NCBI GenBank assembly: GCA_024234635.1
Contig: JACKNX010000005.1
Coordinates: 186,001-250,000, forward strand
Direction of reading: 5' to 3'
Source of the DNA: Pseudomonadales bacterium
Lineage (GTDB): Bacteria > Pseudomonadota > Gammaproteobacteria > Pseudomonadales > Azotimanducaceae
DNA: 64,000 nucleotides
Position 1 is the stretch's first letter. Every line of letters begins with the position of its first letter. Under the pieces are notes generated by a model, which saw nothing but the letters and a program-made list of their open reading frames with translations, ran no database searches and was not told the origin of the DNA. Below, one piece after another: positions 1-8,969 of the stretch. The position numbers and the translations under genes are program-made.

Positions 1-249
1 CCGAATCTCGTGCAGGAGGTTCCACTGAGCATGCTGTCGGCCATCGAGAACCTGGCAGTCGGCATGCAACTGCAGTCGCAGAGCCAGAGCGGACACGTGC
101 AGGTACTCACGGTCGCCGAACTCCGGGATGAATCCGCCATCCTCGATGCCAACCACGCGCTTGCGGGCGTAGCGCTGACGTTCGACGTCGCCGTTGAAGG
201 CGTACGCGAGGCGACGGAAGAGGAAATTGCGCACGGCCACGCGCACTGA
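1..249 (+). CDS. slyD: FKBP-type peptidyl-prolyl isomerase SlyD, C-terminal part
   Basis: This is the 3' end of a gene whose start lies before the window. Frame 1 is open from base 1 and ends at a TGA at 247-249, giving about 82 residues. The order of features matches the end of SlyD: a PNLVQEVP segment, an insert-in-flap region, then DANHALAG followed by the highly characteristic REATEEEIAHGHAH tail. SlyD is a cytoplasmic prolyl isomerase and chaperone, and its His-rich tail binds nickel. Here the tail stops at GHAH, so the long metal-binding extension of the E. coli protein is missing, as in many SlyD-like proteins. Family identification is firm; the N-terminal FKBP domain cannot be seen. 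Confidence 0.85.
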   Translation, partial: PNLVQEVPLSMLSAIENLAVGMQLQSQSQSGHVQVLTVAELRDESAILDANHALAGVALTFDVAVEGVREATEEEIAHGHAH

Positions 250-311
250 GGCGATTCGCGGCTGGTTGCATCAGCGTAGCGACTGGCGCAGGGCGTCCCT
301 GTTCAGTCGTC

Positions 312-1508
312 TCACCTGCAGGGCGTTGTCGACGCAGCGCCCGTGTGACCGCGCAGGGTCCGCCGCGCCATCCACGCGTGATCGGTGAAAAAGCCGTCAA
401 CCCCGCTCTGCGTCACGGCCTTTGCCAGTTCGCCAAAGTCCCGAAACGCACCCAGGAATACGGATTCCGCCCGCAACGTGTAGGGGTGCAACTTGAGACC
501 GCCTGTGTGCAGCGATGCCACCAGGGCAGGTTCATTGAGCAGGAGCGCATACGGCGGACCAACCCCATCGGCGTGGCTGGCGGCCAGTGCTCCGGGCGCA
601 TCGAGCAGTTCCCCATAGGTCATCGCGTGCGGCAACACACCGAACCGGCTGAACAGCGACGCCACCTGCGCCAGCGAGCCGTCTGCCTTGCGCGCCTTCA
701 GGTCGTACGGCTTGTCGTTTCTGCCGCCCGTCAACTGCACCAGCGGCCAGCGTGGCGTTTCACCCCGCTCGGCCAGCGCGCGCAACCGCAGCAGGGGTTC
801 CACCTCGAAGGATTGAACGAAGACGTCCTCCGGCTTCACCTTCTGCCGCAACAGTGAATCAACAAGCAACTGCACGGGATCGACCCGGAATGGCTTGCCA
901 TCTGCCAGTACCGCCTCCCGCGCAAACCAGGTGTAGTGCTTGATTTCGGGGTACACGCCCACGCCTTTGCGTTTGGCCAGCTTGAGAACATCCGTGAAGG
1001 TCGGAATCGCGAACTGATCGTCGTAGCGTACGTTGTGCGGCCGTATCGTCGGCATGCGCTCCCGCGCCCGCAGCGTGCGGATCTCCTTCAGCGTGAAGTC
1101 TTCGCTGAACCAGCCGCCAATCGGGCGTCCATCGATGGTTTTCACTACAAGTCGATCCGCGAACTCCGGATGGTCCGCGACATTGGTGGTGGCCTCCACC
1201 ACATCCGGTTGGCCGTCCTTGTGCACGATGGCGCCTGCCTCGTCCAGGCGCACCACGGCCAGCGCATTCTCGTGGCGGCTGATGAGCACGCCGTCGCGGG
1301 TGGGCACCAGGTCCGGTTCGATGAAGTCCGCGCCGTCACGAATGGCGAGTTCATAGGCAGCCAGGGTGTGCTCGGGCCGGTCGCCGCTGGCACCGCGGTG
1401 GGCGATGACGAGGGGGCAACCGGCGCTCGCGGTCGCTGCCATTGGCGTGAGCGCCAGCAGCACGGCAAGATACGCCATACCCGCACCGCGCAACCGATGC
1501 CAACTCAT
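312..1508 (-). CDS. glpQ: Periplasmic glycerophosphodiester phosphodiesterase
   Basis: 398 aa. A signal peptide (about residues 1-29: SWHRLRG n-region, hydrophobic core, ASAG cleavage site) precedes a GDPD TIM barrel. The barrel opens with VIAHRGASGDRPEHT, the usual HRG metal/substrate motif, and continues with the E-x-D metal pair in IEPDLVPTRDG and a catalytic-type His in SRHENALA. Length and exported location fit GlpQ, which cleaves glycerophosphodiesters to glycerol 3-phosphate and an alcohol. The ATG at 1508 was preferred over an internal ATG at 1478 because only the longer form has a charged n-region. It is divergent from the interrupted sterol desaturase gene with only 12 bp between start codons, so at least one promoter must lie inside the neighbouring coding sequence. 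Convergent with slyD. Confidence 0.9.
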   Translation of the reverse strand: MSWHRLRGAGMAYLAVLLALTPMAATASAGCPLVIAHRGASGDRPEHTLAAYELAIRDGADFIEPDLVPTRDGVLISRHENALAVVRLDEAGAIVHKDGQPDVVEATTNVADHPEFADRLVVKTIDGRPIGGWFSEDFTLKEIRTLRARERMPTIRPHNVRYDDQFAIPTFTDVLKLAKRKGVGVYPEIKHYTWFAREAVLADGKPFRVDPVQLLVDSLLRQKVKPEDVFVQSFEVEPLLRLRALAERGETPRWPLVQLTGGRNDKPYDLKARKADGSLAQVASLFSRFGVLPHAMTYGELLDAPGALAASHADGVGPPYALLLNEPALVASLHTGGLKLHPYTLRAESVFLGAFRDFGELAKAVTQSGVDGFFTDHAWMARRTLRGHTGAASTTPCR

Positions 1509-1585
1509 GCGTGTAATGCCATGAACTTTGTTCCGTACGCCATACCATTCTTCATCCTGGCCATTGTGCTGGAGTTTATCTACGC

Positions 1586-1590
1586 GAAGG
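1586..1590. repeat. Target-site duplication, left copy (GAAGG)
   Basis: GAAGG directly precedes the IS left end and recurs at 3922-3926 directly after the right end. A 5-bp duplication is within the range made by IS21-family elements and marks the insertion as structurally intact. Confidence 0.85.
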
Positions 1591-1657
1591 TGTCAACGCC
1601 GGTCGAAAATTCCCCACTTCTGCCGAAGTAAAATTCCCCACCTGTTGAGCGGGATTG

Positions 1658-2524
1658 TCAGTCCTGTTGAGGGACATGAACCTCCTTTTTCGGTCGCCCC
1701 GGACGACGCTTTTCAGCAGGGGCGTCGTCCGGCTTGGTGATCGGATTGGGTCGATGTCGAAGGGGTTCAGGGATCAACGCGGCGTGTTCCCTGAGTCGAT
1801 AGGAGTTGCCTTCGATCGGGATCACGATGGCGTGGTGCAGCAGGCGATCCAGGAGTGCGGTGGCGACGACGGTATCCCCGAAGATTTCCGCCCAGTCGCC
1901 GAAGCCGCGGTTACTGGTCAGGATCATGGCACACCGCTCATAACATCCGTTGACCAGCTGGAAGAACAGGTTACCGCCGCCAGAGCCGATCGGCAGGTAA
2001 CCGATTTCGTCCACGATAAGCAGGCTGAAGCGCGTGAGGAACCGAACCCGCTCCCGCAGTCGACCTTCGCGTTCGGCCTTGCGCAGCGATTCGACCAACT
2101 CTGCCAGGGTGGCGAAGTACACACTGCGCCCTGCACGTACCGCCTCCACACCCAAGGCGATGGCCAGATGACTCTTGCCGGTGCCCGGCGGTCCAAGGAA
2201 GTGCACACACTGTTTGCGTTCGATGAAGCCGAGTTCAGCCAGTGCGAGCACGCGCTGGCGATCAAGGCTCGGCTGGAAGCTGAAGTCGTAACCGGACAGG
2301 GTTTTGACGGCAGTCAGTCGCGCGGTTTGCAACGCGACCTTGATCCGTCGGCTCTCTCGCGTACTGAACTCTTCGCCGAGCAGTTCCTCCAGCGCCTCCA
2401 AGGCCGTGACCTCGCCTTGATCGATGCGTGCCAGTGTCGTCTGCAGCGTTTCCAGTGCACGGGGCATCTTGAGGCTGACCAGATGTCTGCGGATACGTTC
2501 CGTGGTGCTGTTGGCGACGGTCAT
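1658..2524 (-). CDS. istB: IS21-family helper ATPase IstB
   Basis: 288 aa. AAA+ ATPase that assists the IstA transposase in target selection. A helical N-terminal region is followed by Walker A (GPPGTGKSHLA, about residue 110) and Walker B (LLIVDEIGYLP). The C-terminus is a basic Pro/Arg/Lys-rich tail (PAEKRRPGRPKKE), slightly longer than in many IstB proteins. Its ATG overlaps the istA stop codon (ATGA at 2521-2524), so translation is probably coupled. Confidence 0.95.
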   Translation of the reverse strand: MTVANSTTERIRRHLVSLKMPRALETLQTTLARIDQGEVTALEALEELLGEEFSTRESRRIKVALQTARLTAVKTLSGYDFSFQPSLDRQRVLALAELGFIERKQCVHFLGPPGTGKSHLAIALGVEAVRAGRSVYFATLAELVESLRKAEREGRLRERVRFLTRFSLLIVDEIGYLPIGSGGGNLFFQLVNGCYERCAMILTSNRGFGDWAEIFGDTVVATALLDRLLHHAIVIPIEGNSYRLREHAALIPEPLRHRPNPITKPDDAPAEKRRPGRPKKEVHVPQQD

Positions 2525-3777
2525 GCCTGTGCTCCCAGGGCCGCGCCGATCTGGGCGTAAATGTTCAGGGGACGTGGCGGGATATGTTGCCCAGTCGATG
2601 TGGCCAGTGTTGTCTGACCGGAAGGATCCTGCCGATCTGCTGTGGGTCTTGGATGCCGGTGACCCGGCAGCACGGAGCGCTGCCGCCGACCTTGCAGACG
2701 CAGATGAACGGCGATCACACGGCCGGCTTCAAGGATACGGACCTGTGTCGCCGTGGATTCCACGTCCACCACGCGGGCGCGGGTTCCATCCGGCACGCTG
2801 TAGTAGTTGCCGCCAACACTCACACACCCCTCCCGGCTGAGCCGACGCTCGACGTGCAAGACGCCGTCGAAACGACCTGCAGGCAACGGCTGCAGTGAGG
2901 GGCGCTCCTCGGCAAAGTGTTCCTGAACAATACGCCCGGTCGTCCCGTGCACACGCGCATTGGCCACGGTGCTGAGCCAGACGCGCAGCTGCCGGTTCAT
3001 GTCGTCCAGGTCAACGAACGTGCGTGCCAGGTAGAAATCTTCACGGATGTACCGGAAGGGGCGCTCGACCTTGCCCTTGGTCTTGGCGCGGTAAGGTTGG
3101 CAAGCCCGGGGCTCGAAGCGGTAGTGAGCCGACATACTGACCAGTTTGCTGTTGTAGACGATCGGCTGATCAGCCTCGGGCTCACCGATGACCGCGGTCT
3201 TCATGCGATCGTAGAGAATCTCCTTCGGCACACCACCGAAGTGCTCGAAGGCTGCCATGTGGCAGCGCAGCACGGCAGGCAGGTCCTGGTGCAGGACGAA
3301 CTCGGCCCAGATGTAGCGGCTGCAACCGAGGACGATGGAGAACAGCCAGACCACACGCTGTATCTGGGGTTCATTCGTGAAGCAGACCTTGAAGTGGGCA
3401 AAATCCACTTGCGCCTGTTGGCCTGGCGGGGTCTCAAAACGTTGCTCGAACACTGGGCTGTGGGTCGGCCTGATATCGGCGATGAATGCGTTGAGAATGG
3501 ACCGGCCTCCCGGATAGCCCTGTTCGCGGATCTCGCGCAGCAATCGCGCACCGGTGAGCGTCGGCCACTGGCTCAATCGTTCCCGGACGTAGTTGGCGTA
3601 TGGATCGAGAAACGAAGGTCGGGCCGTACGCGGCGTGTACACCGGTACGTGCAATCCCAGCCGGATATGTTTACGGATCGTCTTGCGGTCGTGGCCGGTC
3701 TGCTCTGCGATGGCAGAGATCGTCAGGCCTTGTCGATGAAGCTCCAGAATCATGATCAATTCCTTGAGGTTGACCAC
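2521..3777 (-). CDS. istA: IS21-family transposase IstA
   Basis: 418 aa, starting at GTG 3777. An N-terminal helix-turn-helix (about residues 1-40, RQGLTISAIAEQTGHDRKT) precedes a DDE integrase core. Candidate catalytic acids are the Asp in QVDFAHF, the Asp in ILYDRMK and the Glu in KGKVERPFRYI. A beta-rich domain follows (GGNYYSVPDGTRARVVDV). It catalyses transposition together with IstB. No stop codon or frameshift is seen in the catalytic core, although the last 60 residues are atypical in composition. Confidence 0.93.
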   Translation of the reverse strand: MVNLKELIMILELHRQGLTISAIAEQTGHDRKTIRKHIRLGLHVPVYTPRTARPSFLDPYANYVRERLSQWPTLTGARLLREIREQGYPGGRSILNAFIADIRPTHSPVFEQRFETPPGQQAQVDFAHFKVCFTNEPQIQRVVWLFSIVLGCSRYIWAEFVLHQDLPAVLRCHMAAFEHFGGVPKEILYDRMKTAVIGEPEADQPIVYNSKLVSMSAHYRFEPRACQPYRAKTKGKVERPFRYIREDFYLARTFVDLDDMNRQLRVWLSTVANARVHGTTGRIVQEHFAEERPSLQPLPAGRFDGVLHVERRLSREGCVSVGGNYYSVPDGTRARVVDVESTATQVRILEAGRVIAVHLRLQGRRQRSVLPGHRHPRPTADRQDPSGQTTLATSTGQHIPPRPLNIYAQIGAALGAQA

Positions 3778-3827
3778 GTGTCCTCCGCGGCGTCGATGAT
3801 CGGCGCATCTTCGCAGGACGCGGGTTA

Positions 3828-3859
3828 AACCCCCGGCGGGCCTCGGCCCGCCGGGGGTT
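3828..3859. terminator. Perfect 13-bp stem-loop inside the IS right end
   Basis: AACCCCCGGCGGG (3828-3840) pairs with CCCGCCGGGGGTT (3847-3859) around a 6-nt loop. It lies between the right end and the istA start. There is no long T-run, so the likely role is to insulate istA from transcription or translation entering from outside rather than to act as a classic terminator. The structure is directly visible; the role is inferred. Confidence 0.55.
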
Positions 3860-3921
3860 CAATAATCAAACTGGGGAGTTTTCAATCGGCAACTTTGGGG
3901 AGTATTCAACCGGTGGTGACA

Positions 3922-3926
3922 GAAGG
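3922..3926. repeat. Target-site duplication, right copy (GAAGG)
   Basis: Identical to 1586-1590 and abutting the last base of the IS right end. Deleting 1591-3926 restores the sterol desaturase reading frame. Confidence 0.85.
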
Positions 3927-5079
3927 TGACAAAGCGCCACGAATACCGGCTGAACGACACCGTCAACAGCCTGGCCATGGGGACCATGTCGCGGTTGATG
4001 GGGCTGGTGCGCCTCGGCGTGTCCGCCACCCTCTACGAGTGGTTTCTGGCCGACTACACGTTGCTGCCCATCACCACCGATAGCGCCATCGGCTGGGTGG
4101 TCTGCTTCGTACTGTATGACCTGTGCTACTACTTCTCGCACCGCTACGGCCACGAGTGGCGCATCCTGTGGGCCGCGCACGTGGTGCATCACCAGAGCGA
4201 GGAGTTCAATCTGTCCACGGCGCTGCGCCAGACCAGCACGGGCTGGCTGAACGGCATCTTCTATATACCGCTCTACATCATCGGCTTTCCGGCGGACATG
4301 CTGGTTGCCGTGGGTAGCCTGAACCTCATCTACCAGTTCTGGGTACACACCGAGCACGTCCGGCGCCTCGGCGTGCTGGACTACGTGCTGGTCACGCCGT
4401 CCAACCACCGCGTGCACCATGCGAAGAACCCCTGTTACATCGACCGCAACTACGGCGGCGTGTTCATTTTGTGGGACCGCCTGTTCGGCACCTTCGAGGA
4501 TGAACGCGAGGATGAGCCCTGCGTGTACGGCATCACGGATCAGCTCGCCAGCTTCAACCCGGTGTGGGGCAATCTGCACGTGTACCTGGGTGGCCTCAAG
4601 GACATGTGGCACGCCACGCGCTGGCAGGACAAGCTGCTGCTGTGGTTCAGGGGGCCAGGCTTCCATCCCGAGGGCACGCACCACGCGCCCCACGACTGGC
4701 GCGCGCCCAAGTACGACCCGCCCGCCTCGGCGTTCGTGAAGCGCTATGCGTTCATTCACTTCTGGCTGCTCGTCATCGCCACCTTCGTGGTACTCGGCTT
4801 CGCGGACCGGCTGTCCACCCCGATGGTGACCGCCTGCGCGCTGGTGACGGTATTCGGTTACGTGGTGAATGGCGCGATGCTGGAAGGGCGTCGCTACGCG
4901 CGCGCATTGGAAGTGACGCGCCTGACCGCCATTGCCGGCCTGGCGTGGCTGCTGCTTGGCAATACCGCACCTGTCTGGTCTGGCGTCGTACTCGCCATCA
5001 CCGCCATCAGCGCCGCACTGTTGTTGTTCGCATCCCCCAACCGCGCGTCATCCTCACCACTCACCGAAGGAAGCTCCGC

Positions 5080-6447
5080 ATGACCACCGCCGCAACCGTC
5101 ACCGGCCCGATCACTGGCGGCAAACACGGGTGGCCGTTCGCGGCGTCCCTTCAGGACGTCGACCGCTTCGGCTACATCGAGGAGGAATATTTCCTTTCCG
5201 GCGTCGCACAACGCTACCGGGAGGTCGGCGGTTCCACCGGGCGTCGCGACGGCCACTGGCAGGCGGAGCCGGCGGGTGAAGCAGATTTCCGCACGCGATT
5301 CATCGTCTACCGCCCCCGGGACCCGGCACGATTCAACGGCACGGTGATACTCACCTGGAACAACGTCACGGCCGGCTACGACCTGTTCGGCGCCGAGAGC
5401 GTGGAGCTGTTCGAAGGCGGTTATGCCATGGTGTATCTCACCACGCAGAAGGCCGGCATCGACGGACTGCCGCCGCTGCACCAGGGCCTGAAGCAGTGGG
5501 ACACCGAGCGGTACGGCAGCCTGTCCATTCCTTCAGACGACTATTCCTACGATGTCTTCACCCAGGCCGCGCGCGCCGTTGGCCCGGAACGCGGAAATAC
5601 CCCGGACCCACTGGGCGGTCTGGACGTGCGCCGCGTTGTTGCGTTCGGCGCCTCGCAATCCGCTGGACGCCTGGCCACCTACATCAACGCCATCCAGCCG
5701 CTCACCCATGCGCTGCACGGTTTCATCCTGGCCATCTATTTCGGCCGCGGCACGCCGCTGGAAGTCGGCGAAGCCGTGGTGAACATCAATCAGCCGGCGG
5801 CCGGTCAGACCCGCCTGGTGGGTGCCAACCTGATTCGCGACGATCTGGGCGTGCCGGCGTTCGTGGTGAACTCGGAGCTGGAAGCCATCGCCTGTTACGG
5901 CGTGCGGCAGCCGGACAGCGACACGTTCCGGTACTGGGAATCCGCCGGCACCTGTCACGTCTCGCAACAGGTGCAGCACACCCGGCTGCGCCTGCAGGAG
6001 CGCGATGGCATCAAAGGCCGCGCGATGCCGGAGGGGATCAATCGCATTCCCATGGGCCTGCTGTACGACGTGGTCTATCACCACATGCACTGCTGGCTGG
6101 CCGACGGCGTATTGCCACCAACGATGCCGAAGGTGGAATTCAGCGGCGAGCCGGCGGAAGTGGTGCGCGACGAACACGGCATCGCACGGGGTGGCATCCG
6201 TCTGCCCCAGGTGACGGTACCGAATGCCGTCAACAGCGCCATTCCACGGGGCGACGGCATCTTCGCGCTGCTGGACGGCTCCTGCGAACCGTTCTCCGCG
6301 GCGACGATGAAGACACGCTACGGCGACGTGACAACCTATCTCACGGCGTTCGAAACCGCCGCCCGCGAGGCGGTCGCCGCGCAGGTTCTGCTGCCGCGCG
6401 ATGTTGCAGGGCTGATCGCGGAGGCGCGCGCCCAGTGGCCGGCATGA
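5080..6447 (+). CDS. Alpha/beta hydrolase domain-containing protein (Abhydrolase_10-like)
   Basis: 455 aa, no signal peptide. A nucleophile elbow AFGASQSAGRL places the likely catalytic Ser at residue 192. The pattern of long loops and conserved blocks (VILTWNNVTAG, GRATYINA-like, NSELEA, HHMHCWLADG) fits the family of roughly 450-residue alpha/beta hydrolase-domain proteins. Their substrates are poorly known; an ester or lactone is likely. The ATG at 5080 overlaps the stop of the sterol desaturase gene (ATGA), so the two were built as one operon. The IS insertion may therefore also reduce its expression. A longer upstream in-frame extension exists but only covers the desaturase gene in another frame. 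Confidence 0.8.
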   Translation: MTTAATVTGPITGGKHGWPFAASLQDVDRFGYIEEEYFLSGVAQRYREVGGSTGRRDGHWQAEPAGEADFRTRFIVYRPRDPARFNGTVILTWNNVTAGYDLFGAESVELFEGGYAMVYLTTQKAGIDGLPPLHQGLKQWDTERYGSLSIPSDDYSYDVFTQAARAVGPERGNTPDPLGGLDVRRVVAFGASQSAGRLATYINAIQPLTHALHGFILAIYFGRGTPLEVGEAVVNINQPAAGQTRLVGANLIRDDLGVPAFVVNSELEAIACYGVRQPDSDTFRYWESAGTCHVSQQVQHTRLRLQERDGIKGRAMPEGINRIPMGLLYDVVYHHMHCWLADGVLPPTMPKVEFSGEPAEVVRDEHGIARGGIRLPQVTVPNAVNSAIPRGDGIFALLDGSCEPFSAATMKTRYGDVTTYLTAFETAAREAVAAQVLLPRDVAGLIAEARAQWPA

Positions 6448-6483
6448 ACTGATCCGTCGCCAGGCGAACAAAGCCCATCGGCC

Positions 6484-8817
6484 TCAGAACATGTCGAGCT
6501 GCCGGTCGTCGCCGATCACGCGCGCGAAGTCGAGCCCGAGCGCGGCCAGCACCGGTTCCGCCACCGGGCGAATCTGCTTCTCCACGTAGTGGTCCAGATC
6601 ATACGGCGCCGTGATGGCGTCCAGCGGTTCAGGGCCGGCTGTTGTCATCACATAGGCGATGATGCGTCCGGGTTCCTGTTTCGACTTGCGCGCGGCCACC
6701 ACGTGCGGCGGTGTACTGGCCGTGTACTCGCGCATGTCCTTGCGCAGCCCCTTGCGATACACGAGCAGGTCATTGCAGCGACCGGCGCGCACGTCGCGCA
6801 CCACACTGTCCAGATACGCAGCCACCGGCTCGTCGGTGAATAGTCGCGCGTACAGCTCCCGCTGCACCTGTTTGGCAAGGTCCGTCCAGTCACGTCGAAC
6901 GACCTCCATGCCAACAAATTCCGCCGCATCGCTGCCCACGCGAATGCCTGCGTAACGTTTGCGCGCACCGCCCGTGCCGTGCCGCACGGAGGCCAGGAAC
7001 AACCGGGCATAGAGCTTCTCGTATTCCAGTTCCAGTTTGCTCACCACGCCCGCCGTCGCCTGTACATGCGCCGCGAGATCCGCGTTGATGCGCTCGGTCA
7101 GCGTTTTTCCCAGCGCATCCGCGGCGTCCGGGTCGGCAAGACCCGAGCGCACGAACAGGCTGTCCGTGTCACCGTAGAGCACCGTGTAACCGGCTGATTC
7201 AAACCACTGCTTCGACCACATCAGGAGGTAACGCCCCTGCCCGGTGATGGCGTTGGCGATGGCGGGATTGTAGAAGCGGCTGGCCGGCGTGCCGACCACG
7301 CCATAGAAACTGTTCATGAGAATCTTGATCGCCTGCGAGGCAATGCCATCGCCGCGCGCCTTCGCCGCCGCCCGTGCGGGAAACAGCTGATCCAGGAAAT
7401 GCGGCAGAATCGCCGGTTCATCTGACGGGGGAATCGCAAACCGCGCCCCGGTGACCACCGCCACGGCCGCCGCCTCGGGATCTGCTTCTGCGCGCACGTA
7501 TTCCAGCGGATCGATGCCGTAGGTACGCATGATGCTGGGATACAGACTCCTGTAGTCGAATACCCACACCAGCGTGTGCATACCTGTCATGGGTTCGAAC
7601 ACCTGCCCGCCAGCCTGCGGCGTGTGCGTGCGCTCTTCGTCGAAGCGCACGGTGGGCGCAACGATGCCGCGCCGATGCAACGCCTCCAGGTACACGGAGT
7701 CGAACGAGGCAATGCTGGCCGCGACGCGGTCCGGCATCATCCCGGTGAGGCGGGAGCGTGCGAAGGCCAGGTCCACCAGCTGCAGTCTGTCGACAATCTC
7801 CAGCGCCAGCCGGGCATCGGTGCGCGCGTACGCCGCGAAGGACGGCAGGTCGTGACGGTAGTTGTGCAGGATCTCACCGACGCGGTCCTTCACGTCGCCG
7901 TGCACCGCCTTGCCTTCGCCCAGCACCTCGCGCGCAACCGCGTCCAGTGAGTAATCGTCCATGCGCACGAACGCGCCACGCAGCAGGTCGATACCGTCGA
8001 GCACCACGCGACCGCTTATCGTTGCCTGTCCGCTGCCGAAGTAGCCTTCCGCCGCGCGGATGCGCAGCCGGCCACGATCACGGCCGAGCATGAGCGGCAC
8101 ATTCAGCCGGGTGGCGATGCGGTCCAGCGTGGCGAGGTCGAAATCCACCACGTTCCAGCCGGTGAGAATGTCCACATCCAGGTCACGCAGACGCTGGCCG
8201 AACCAGTTGAGCGCGGCGCGCTCGTCCGCCATGGCAATGGCGTGCGGGGGCATTGCGCGACGGGAGCCGTCCACGATGGCGACCTCGTCCGCGCCCAGAC
8301 CGTAGATCGAGATGGCCAGCAGGCGGTCGGCTTTCGGCGTGGTTTCGATATCGAAAGCCAGCACCCGTGGAAGTATGCGCGCATCGCCCGGCGCCACGGT
8401 CACGTCATCAAAACGCCATGTCACGCCATCGCCGGGAACCGGCTCGCCGTGCAGGGTGACACCACCGCGAATACCGCGATCGATGAGGTAGCGCATCGCG
8501 AAGCGCAGGTCCGCTTCATAGGTGGCAATACCAAACGCGTGCAGACGATCGCGCAATGGAGGCACGTCCGGCGGCACCGCCACGTCAACGCGCGCCACGG
8601 GGGAGCCACGGAAATCGCGAAACTTTCCCGGCACCGCATGCGCGATGGCCGCAGCCTTGCGCACCTGCGCGGCAGGGATGAAGAAGTGAGGCGTCTCCCG
8701 GCTGTCACGCAACAGGAAGGACTCGCCCGACGTCAGGCGCCCGTACAACTGCACCACGGGACGACCCTGTTCGATGCGATAGCCCGCCTGGTAAACCACA
8801 CCGTGATAGACCGACAT
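6484..8817 (-). CDS. polB: DNA polymerase II, family B
   Basis: 777 aa, close to the E. coli enzyme (783). All family-B landmarks are present in order: Exo I (AFDIETTP), Exo II (GWNVVDFDLA), Exo III (YARTDARLA), motif A (DYRSLYPSIM), motif B (KILMNSFYG) and motif C (YGDTDSLF). The 3'-5' exonuclease and polymerase sites both therefore look intact. The enzyme acts in damage-tolerant replication restart and is typically SOS-induced. The start MSVYHGVVY at 8817 was preferred to the in-frame ATG at 8868, whose extra 17 residues (EWSRARRRLYLGHNTG) do not look like family sequence. I did not find a convincing LexA box upstream. Confidence 0.95.
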   Translation of the reverse strand: MSVYHGVVYQAGYRIEQGRPVVQLYGRLTSGESFLLRDSRETPHFFIPAAQVRKAAAIAHAVPGKFRDFRGSPVARVDVAVPPDVPPLRDRLHAFGIATYEADLRFAMRYLIDRGIRGGVTLHGEPVPGDGVTWRFDDVTVAPGDARILPRVLAFDIETTPKADRLLAISIYGLGADEVAIVDGSRRAMPPHAIAMADERAALNWFGQRLRDLDVDILTGWNVVDFDLATLDRIATRLNVPLMLGRDRGRLRIRAAEGYFGSGQATISGRVVLDGIDLLRGAFVRMDDYSLDAVAREVLGEGKAVHGDVKDRVGEILHNYRHDLPSFAAYARTDARLALEIVDRLQLVDLAFARSRLTGMMPDRVAASIASFDSVYLEALHRRGIVAPTVRFDEERTHTPQAGGQVFEPMTGMHTLVWVFDYRSLYPSIMRTYGIDPLEYVRAEADPEAAAVAVVTGARFAIPPSDEPAILPHFLDQLFPARAAAKARGDGIASQAIKILMNSFYGVVGTPASRFYNPAIANAITGQGRYLLMWSKQWFESAGYTVLYGDTDSLFVRSGLADPDAADALGKTLTERINADLAAHVQATAGVVSKLELEYEKLYARLFLASVRHGTGGARKRYAGIRVGSDAAEFVGMEVVRRDWTDLAKQVQRELYARLFTDEPVAAYLDSVVRDVRAGRCNDLLVYRKGLRKDMREYTASTPPHVVAARKSKQEPGRIIAYVMTTAGPEPLDAITAPYDLDHYVEKQIRPVAEPVLAALGLDFARVIGDDRQLDMF

Positions 8818-8969
8818 GCCGGTATTGTGCCCCAGATAAAGCCGCCGCCGCGCGCGGCTCCATTCCACCGGAAGCTGGGGTATGCTCGCTGCTGCAGGTT
8901 CGCTCCCAGGACAGGAACCGGGGAATTCGAGGACGCGTCGCCTGCAGCGGCACTAGCGAGGGGAGTTTG

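Larger units (their letters stand above)
1591..3921 (-). mobile_element. IS21-family insertion sequence, complete (2331 bp)
   Basis: It contains istA and istB in the usual order and has related ends that both begin TGTCA: TGTCAACGCCGGTCGAAAAT at the left, and TGTCACCACCGGTTGAATAC at the right when read inward. Each end carries two copies of an internal motif close to TTGAAAATTCCCCA (left at 1606-1617 and 1630-1641; right as its complement within 3871-3911), typical of the multiple transposase-binding sites of IS21 elements. A perfect 5-bp target duplication flanks it. Both ORFs look full-length, so the element may be active. It sits inside the sterol desaturase gene at 1521-5083. Confidence 0.95.
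1521..5083 (+). pseudogene. Sterol desaturase / fatty acid hydroxylase-superfamily gene interrupted by an IS21-family element
   Basis: The 5' exon-like piece is 1521-1590 (MNFVPYAIPFF..., first membrane segment) and the rest is 3927-5083. Removing the IS and one copy of the 5-bp duplication joins codon 24 exactly in frame (AKV then TKRHEYRLND) and rebuilds an intact protein of about 408 residues. The downstream part carries the three His clusters of the di-iron hydroxylase family: HRYGH (HX3H), HVVHH and HRVHH (HX2HH), plus several membrane segments. Family members hydroxylate or desaturate sterols, fatty acids or carotenoids in the membrane. A product starting at GTG 3926 could still be made, but it would lack the first transmembrane helix and has no good ribosome site. 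The final ATGA overlaps the next gene's start. Confidence 0.9.

Noticed and set aside
1655..2560. 301-residue plus-strand open frame opposite istB
   Set aside because: Antisense shadow of istB in GC-rich DNA; no ribosome site and no family resemblance.
4564..5079. Upstream extension of the alpha/beta hydrolase frame
   Set aside because: It lies wholly inside the sterol desaturase coding sequence in another frame, and the protein similarity begins at the ATG at 5080.
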